From Zychaea mexicana (Eukaryota; Mucoromycota; Mucoromycetes; Mucorales; Lichtheimiaceae), in contig NW_026516698.1 of assembly GCF_025766255.1 (NCBI RefSeq), forward strand, positions 1 to 64,000: a DNA stretch of 64,000 nt, read 5' to 3'. A program made the position numbers and the translations under genes. The first letter of the stretch is position 1. Each line of letters starts with the position of its first letter. Under the pieces are notes generated by a model that saw nothing but the letters and a program-made list of their open reading frames with translations, searched no databases and was not told the origin of the DNA. Shown here piece by piece: positions 59,434 to 64,000 of the stretch.

Positions 59434-62400
59434 ATGGATTTAGGCAGTCTTTTAAATCAAGACACGTCCATTCTATCAATTCAAAATCTACGCGATCTTT
59501 TAAGAGAACCGGAGAGCACCATCAAACTCAACCGCATCACCAACGCCACTTTTTCATACCCATCGACACTCCTTGAAACTTTTGAGTTTTTTGATGTCCA
59601 CGTTCGACTCTTGTTGTCAATCCAGTACACCGATGAAGCCTACGGTCCACAATACACCAACACGGTAGCCACTGAATCGTTACGCACATGTATCAATGGC
59701 CTGCTACACCAGCATGGTTACCCTTGGCTCGTTCAGTTTCCTCGCCATTTGTCGAGCATGACCTGGCACTTGCTGCATACAAGCGCTGACAAGACTGTAC
59801 TCATGTATCTCTACACCATCGTATTGGCATTAAGCAACCAAAAACACGAATCGATTAGTCTGGAGGAATGGGCGGCGGGTCTAGTACCCTTTGTGAAAAC
59901 ACGGTCCATAGCACTTTTATGCCATGTCTGGATGATGTGCTGGGTCATGGACGATGAAGCTGATCCTAGTAGTACTACTGCGGCTGTTGATAATACTGCA
60001 AAACGGGTGTTTATCAATGAGATAGAAACAGTTTTGAAGCGGGAAAAGCAGCGTATGAGCCCCTGTGTAGCCGAATTCATATCGGCTTTGGATTCTGGCG
60101 ACGCGGGCCTACTTTCATCTGAGGTGGAGCAGCGTTTGGATATGGGGTTGCTGCGAAGGCCCGCGTTTTCAAAAGATGAATTGTTACTGGGTCATGCTGC
60201 ATTTCTAGCTTTCGTTCAAAGCCTATCGCAAGACAGCTATCCGGAAATTACAAGTATAGCCCGGAACATTGAAATACAACGCCGCATGAAGTGTAATGAT
60301 AACGATGCAATTTATGTACACTGGGGAAAGATAATTTTCATCAAAGTAATGCAAACTTCTTTTTTCTGTTCTGATCATGTATAGCTCCCCATTACAAGAA
60401 CCCTCTGTACAACTCCGTATCCAATGAAAAACTATCAAGCGATATAATCAACAAAGTTCAGTTGCTACGAGAAGGCATCAAGTCATGGCATGATCTTTTC
60501 CTACAAGTACCCAGCAGCGAGTTCGACCTATACCTCAAGGACTTGGTGCAACGCTATTATCCCAGCCAACAAAAAACAATGTTAGACACAATGTTGGCCT
60601 TCTGGACTATCCGTAATCCATACAACCAGCATCGCACCGTCATCATTGATGCATTGTTGAGGCGATTGGAGGAGAAGGGACCCTACAACCGTCGAACATC
60701 ACCGTTTTACGCATATACTCAGCTGTACAGGACACCCGTCGATACCAGCATAGGCGCACTCTACACGAAGAAAGAATTACGCGCTAGTGCAAAAACAGGT
60801 GCGGATATAGATATCACGCAATTCACCAACAGCTACTCGAATGCTGCCCTGAAGCAAGGATGCTTTGAAACCCTGAAACAGCTCACCCCACACGCAGAGA
60901 CGATTACCAAGGGATGGGTTGCCGACTGTCTCCAGGAAGCAATGCCCGAAGTAGTGGAGTCCTACATTGAATACCTTGCCACCAACCTCTCCCAGGAAAA
61001 TCTTCGACGTAACAAACAACAAACCGTTGGAGGGAAACACTTATGCGAGGTATTACGGAACCCACGGATCACGTCACTCGGTGCCCATGTTGTTCCAAAG
61101 CTCCTCCAAGCACTCAATGAAAACTCGCTTTTGTGGCTCAGACTCAACTCGCCCGATTTTGTCAATCTCGTCCAGCAATATTTCAGCGAATGCGCCCAGT
61201 TGACAAAGCAGTTACTCGTCGTTTCCTTGCTCCAAACCAAACCCAGAATGTACATGGACGAGTTACTGGGCTTGTTGCGTGAAAAAGCGCCATCCACGAC
61301 TCCACCTTCTACTTTATCCCCCGGCGGACGAACGACGTGGTTCGTAAATCACTTTATTAGTGCATTGTTGACTGTTGCAGGCGACGGTTCTGAAGGAGTT
61401 GCGTCCCAAATCTTCCGCCAAATTCTCAAGACACGCGCCGATTTTATTTGGTACCTTGGTGCGCCGTCGCTGCCCCTGAAGGATAAAGAGGATAATATCA
61501 GCACCAGTGGTGGTGGGAAGAACCAACAATATCAGGACGGTAATTTCAAGGGACTGGAGATTGCCAAAACACACGAAATCCTTGCCATCAAGCAGATCGG
61601 GCTAGTGTCCATGTTCCACGAAATGGTGCGATTAGGCGACACAACCAAGACCGAACGGTTAGTCGAAATATGGTATACCTTGTGGACCGCGGAGAATTCC
61701 TCATTTACGGTGCCTGTGAGCTGGATCATGCAGTGCACCGGTTTGTACGACGAAGCGCCTGCCGTGGTCAAACAAATGATTGAACGTTTGATGCGGATTG
61801 GTATTCGACAAGACATACACAAGAAGGCGCAGCTGCAACAGCTGCAACAAGGAGGAGAAGAAGGAGGAACAAACGAGGATGTACCAGGCTTGTCATTATC
61901 CCAATCATCGCGGTTATTCGTCGTCAGCATCATCGATCTGATGGTCCTTGCAGATATCCCTGAACTGGATACAGTGATGGATGTTTTCCTGCGGATATAC
62001 CAGGAGGAAAGCCAAGAAGGGGCTGTGGATGACGAACTTGTCTGGTCTGTTGTCGAAATATTGATCCAGCTGGTCGAGGAACTGCGAATGCAAAGAACTG
62101 CGGATCATAATAGTGCGACAACAACAACAACAACAGCGGCACAACGTAATAATAACCAGCTTCAATCCCATCTACAGAAACTGCTACGACGAAAGCGGCA
62201 GGATCTTCAAAAACAGCTCTTCAAGACGGGTAACCGGTCCCCGGCAAAAAAGGCCCGAAGGCAAATGGCAAAACTACAAAAACGGCTACAAGCGGCAGCT
62301 ACGGCCGCAGCAACGGAAGCTTCATCTCCTTCCTCTCTTGCTTATACGGGTCATGGTAATGGTGACGAGTCAATGGATATAGACGACGATCAGCAGCAGG

Positions 62401-62741
62401 CGGCATTTTTACAATCTAGCAAGAAAACCAAAGCTTTGCTCCAACTGGTGCAACGGGCCCTCACATTTTTACTGAATCTAGGCTCCTACGATGAGGGCGG
62501 CATGGAAGTGCAGGCAAGAATACGGCTACGTAACAAAATGTCAGAGTGGCTGTTGTTGTACGAGCCTCTAAGCATGTTCAAAGGACTCTTGCAGCAAGAA
62601 AGTGATCTCCTGGAGGACTTGAATAGTACTATCGATGTATATATTCAGAACCTTTTACGAGGCAGCCGCGGTGATCTTGCAAAGAAAGCTCAGCGCCTGT
62701 TGGACTGCAATAGCAGTAATGACGACAACAACAAATCATAA
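59434..62741 (+). CDS. Large alpha-helical protein, possible Integrator complex subunit 5 relative
   Basis: I do not firmly recognise this 1071-aa protein. Exons 59434-60292 and 60385-62741; the 92-nt intron is GT-AG and in phase. The start is the first in-frame ATG (MDLGSLLNQ). Almost all of it is helical, Leu-rich and HEAT-like, with no catalytic motif, signal peptide or membrane span; a Gln-rich patch lies near residue 480, a low-complexity basic/Ala-rich linker at about 835-945, and an Asn/Asp tail. Length and two helical blocks (a region around RADFIWYLG followed 50-130 residues later by VSMFHEMVRLGD and TVPVSWIMQC) recall animal INTS5 in order and spacing, but this is from memory and weak. 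Other large solenoids (nucleoporins, Mediator) are alternatives. Confidence 0.6.
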
Positions 62742-63025
62742 AATTTAATACCAAACCATAAATTCTTGTAAATATATAATAACAATGTAAAACTTTAAAC
62801 ATCCACACACATGTCATAAACATCATGTCCGTCCAATTATCTGCAGCGGAAAAAAAAGCAAGCGAGTTTTGTACAGATGCAGGTAAAAGTTGATCTTTAG
62901 TGTTAAGAATATATGCATGTACAATAAGTATTGGATCCGATACAGGGTGCTGTACGGGTGTGTGCTTTTTTGCTTTGCTGCTGCAAGTAATATATAGGTT
63001 GATAAACATGGGAAGAAGGAGAAAC

Positions 63026-63047
63026 AGAGAGAGAGAGAGAGAGAGAT
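63026..63047. repeat. (GA)n microsatellite
   Basis: About ten GA units in intergenic DNA. Confidence 0.9.
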
Positions 63048-63759
63048 AGTAAGGACCATGAGATTTATGCCTTTGCAGCGCAGTATAATGTGCTACATGT
63101 ATACATGTAAGAGTCTTGCAGGGAGAGTGTAGGATTCCTTTTTCTCCCTTCTTCTCGGATCACTAGGAATAGGAGACAATGAGTACACTGAAATCTAATA
63201 ATCACGGAGCATATCGTCCAATCTACACAAAAGAGATGATCATGATGATTTATGGCGGTTATTCTCCGTGTAAGGCTCGGTCAGGCCACCATCTTCTACC
63301 CGTGGCCCTCCTTGACACCTAGTAGCAGACCTCTCTTTCTAAATGTGGAAAAATCTCGGAGAATGCACTAAAAAGATCCTCGCAGCTCTTTCTTATTGCC
63401 AACACTAACACTTTTATACACATCCAAATCCTCGCACTGAACTCCCCATCCCTTCGAGTCCTTGCTTGAAACATATTGGATGTAAAGGAGAGTAAATAGC
63501 AATAGCTAGTGGTATAGTATACGTGAAAGGGAGAGAGACAATATTGGCTAAACTGGGCTGAGTCGCATCGTCATTTAATGTATGAGACAAATGCATCTTT
63601 GTTGTTGGTAGAAGCAAAGGCACAAACATTTCTACAAGGTATGAAAACTTTATGCAATATCTTTTCGGCATGCATCGTCCGATGACTCTAATGTATATAA
63701 GCTATAACTTTGTTCTTCCTTTGTTGATGTGTTATCGATTCACGTTGCTGCTGCTTCCG

Positions 63760-63780
63760 TTGTTGTTGTTGTTGTTGTTG
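63760..63780. repeat. (TTG)n microsatellite
   Basis: Seven TTG units, preceded by CTG units. Confidence 0.9.
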
Positions 63781-64000
63781 AGTAACAGCTCACATATGCT
63801 GTAATAAATAGTACATAGCGCGAACCTTCTCCTCTAAAACTACGTAAAAGTTGGATCTTCCGAGCTTACAGTGCACGGCTTGAGAGCTAAAAAAGAAAAT
63901 AAAAAGTGGGCTCGTCCAACCATTCCAATCGACATAGAGACGCACACCCACACGTAGAGCAGCAGCAGCAGCAGTAGCACCTCCTTGATCTCCGGATCAC

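Larger units (their letters stand above)
62742..64000. other. Right-end intergenic region
   Basis: 3' flank of the helical-protein gene, then DNA without convincing frames. Contains (GA)n at 63026-63047, (TTG)n at 63760-63780 and (AGC)n at 63958-63975. The 85-codon minus frame near 63.5 kb has no homology I can see. Confidence 0.5.

Overview
The window looks like a nuclear chromosome segment from a filamentous, early-diverging fungus, most likely Mucoromycota (Mucorales-like). The reasons are: single-gene transcription units cut by many short introns (mostly 60-130 nt, GT-AG with a few GC-AG); a fungal Zn2Cys6 regulator; proteins with long poly-Gln, poly-Asn and Ser/Thr tracts; genes missing from budding yeast such as exportin-4; and a decayed Ty3-type retroelement. 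I rebuilt splice sites by hand, requiring GT/GC donors, AG acceptors and an unbroken frame. Twenty protein genes could be assembled this way, most of them completely, plus two weak gene candidates.

Layout. 1-10.8 kb, all on the minus strand: Zn2Cys6 transcription factor (cut by the window edge), secreted subtilisin-type protease, MFS sugar transporter, PKA-type AGC kinase, secreted GH16 beta-glucanase. 10.8-16.9 kb: a 6-kb gene desert with microsatellites and two G-quadruplex-like runs, ending at a Ran1-type kinase (16.9-18.3 kb, plus). 19.5-26.2 kb: histidine phosphatase (plus), ribosomal proteins uL13 (minus) and uL5 (plus) around a 1.6-kb spacer with telobox motifs, and spliceosomal SmB (minus). 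26.2-31.0 kb: no assignable gene, but scraps of open frame, including membrane-protein-like minus-strand pieces. 31-36.5 kb: exportin-4 in 22 exons. 37.3-43.5 kb: a small novel zinc-binding protein (minus), a vacuolar-type amino acid transporter (plus) and a SANT/Myb protein (plus). 44.2-47.3 kb: a tentative hypothetical gene (minus) and a FoP/CHTOP-like RNA-binding protein (plus). 49.5-55.3 kb: a family I inorganic pyrophosphatase with a signal peptide (plus), SWS1 of the Shu complex (minus) and a GRAM-VASt sterol-transfer protein (minus). 56.4-57.5 kb: a broken Ty3/Gypsy fragment with reverse transcriptase on plus and an integrase zinc-finger piece on minus. 57.7-62.7 kb: NCS6/CTU1 tRNA thiolase (minus) sharing a 147-bp divergent promoter with a large alpha-helical protein that may be an Integrator subunit 5 relative (plus). 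The last 1.2 kb holds no recognisable gene.

The genes do not form one pathway. They are a typical euchromatic mix of secreted hydrolases, transporters and kinases alongside translation, splicing and nuclear-export genes. I found no clear undescribed system. The best leads are the secretory pyrophosphatase, the INTS5-like protein next to NCS6, the new CX2C...CX3C protein with a GC-AG intron, a stop-free 3n intron candidate in exportin-4, and the inverted retroelement junction.
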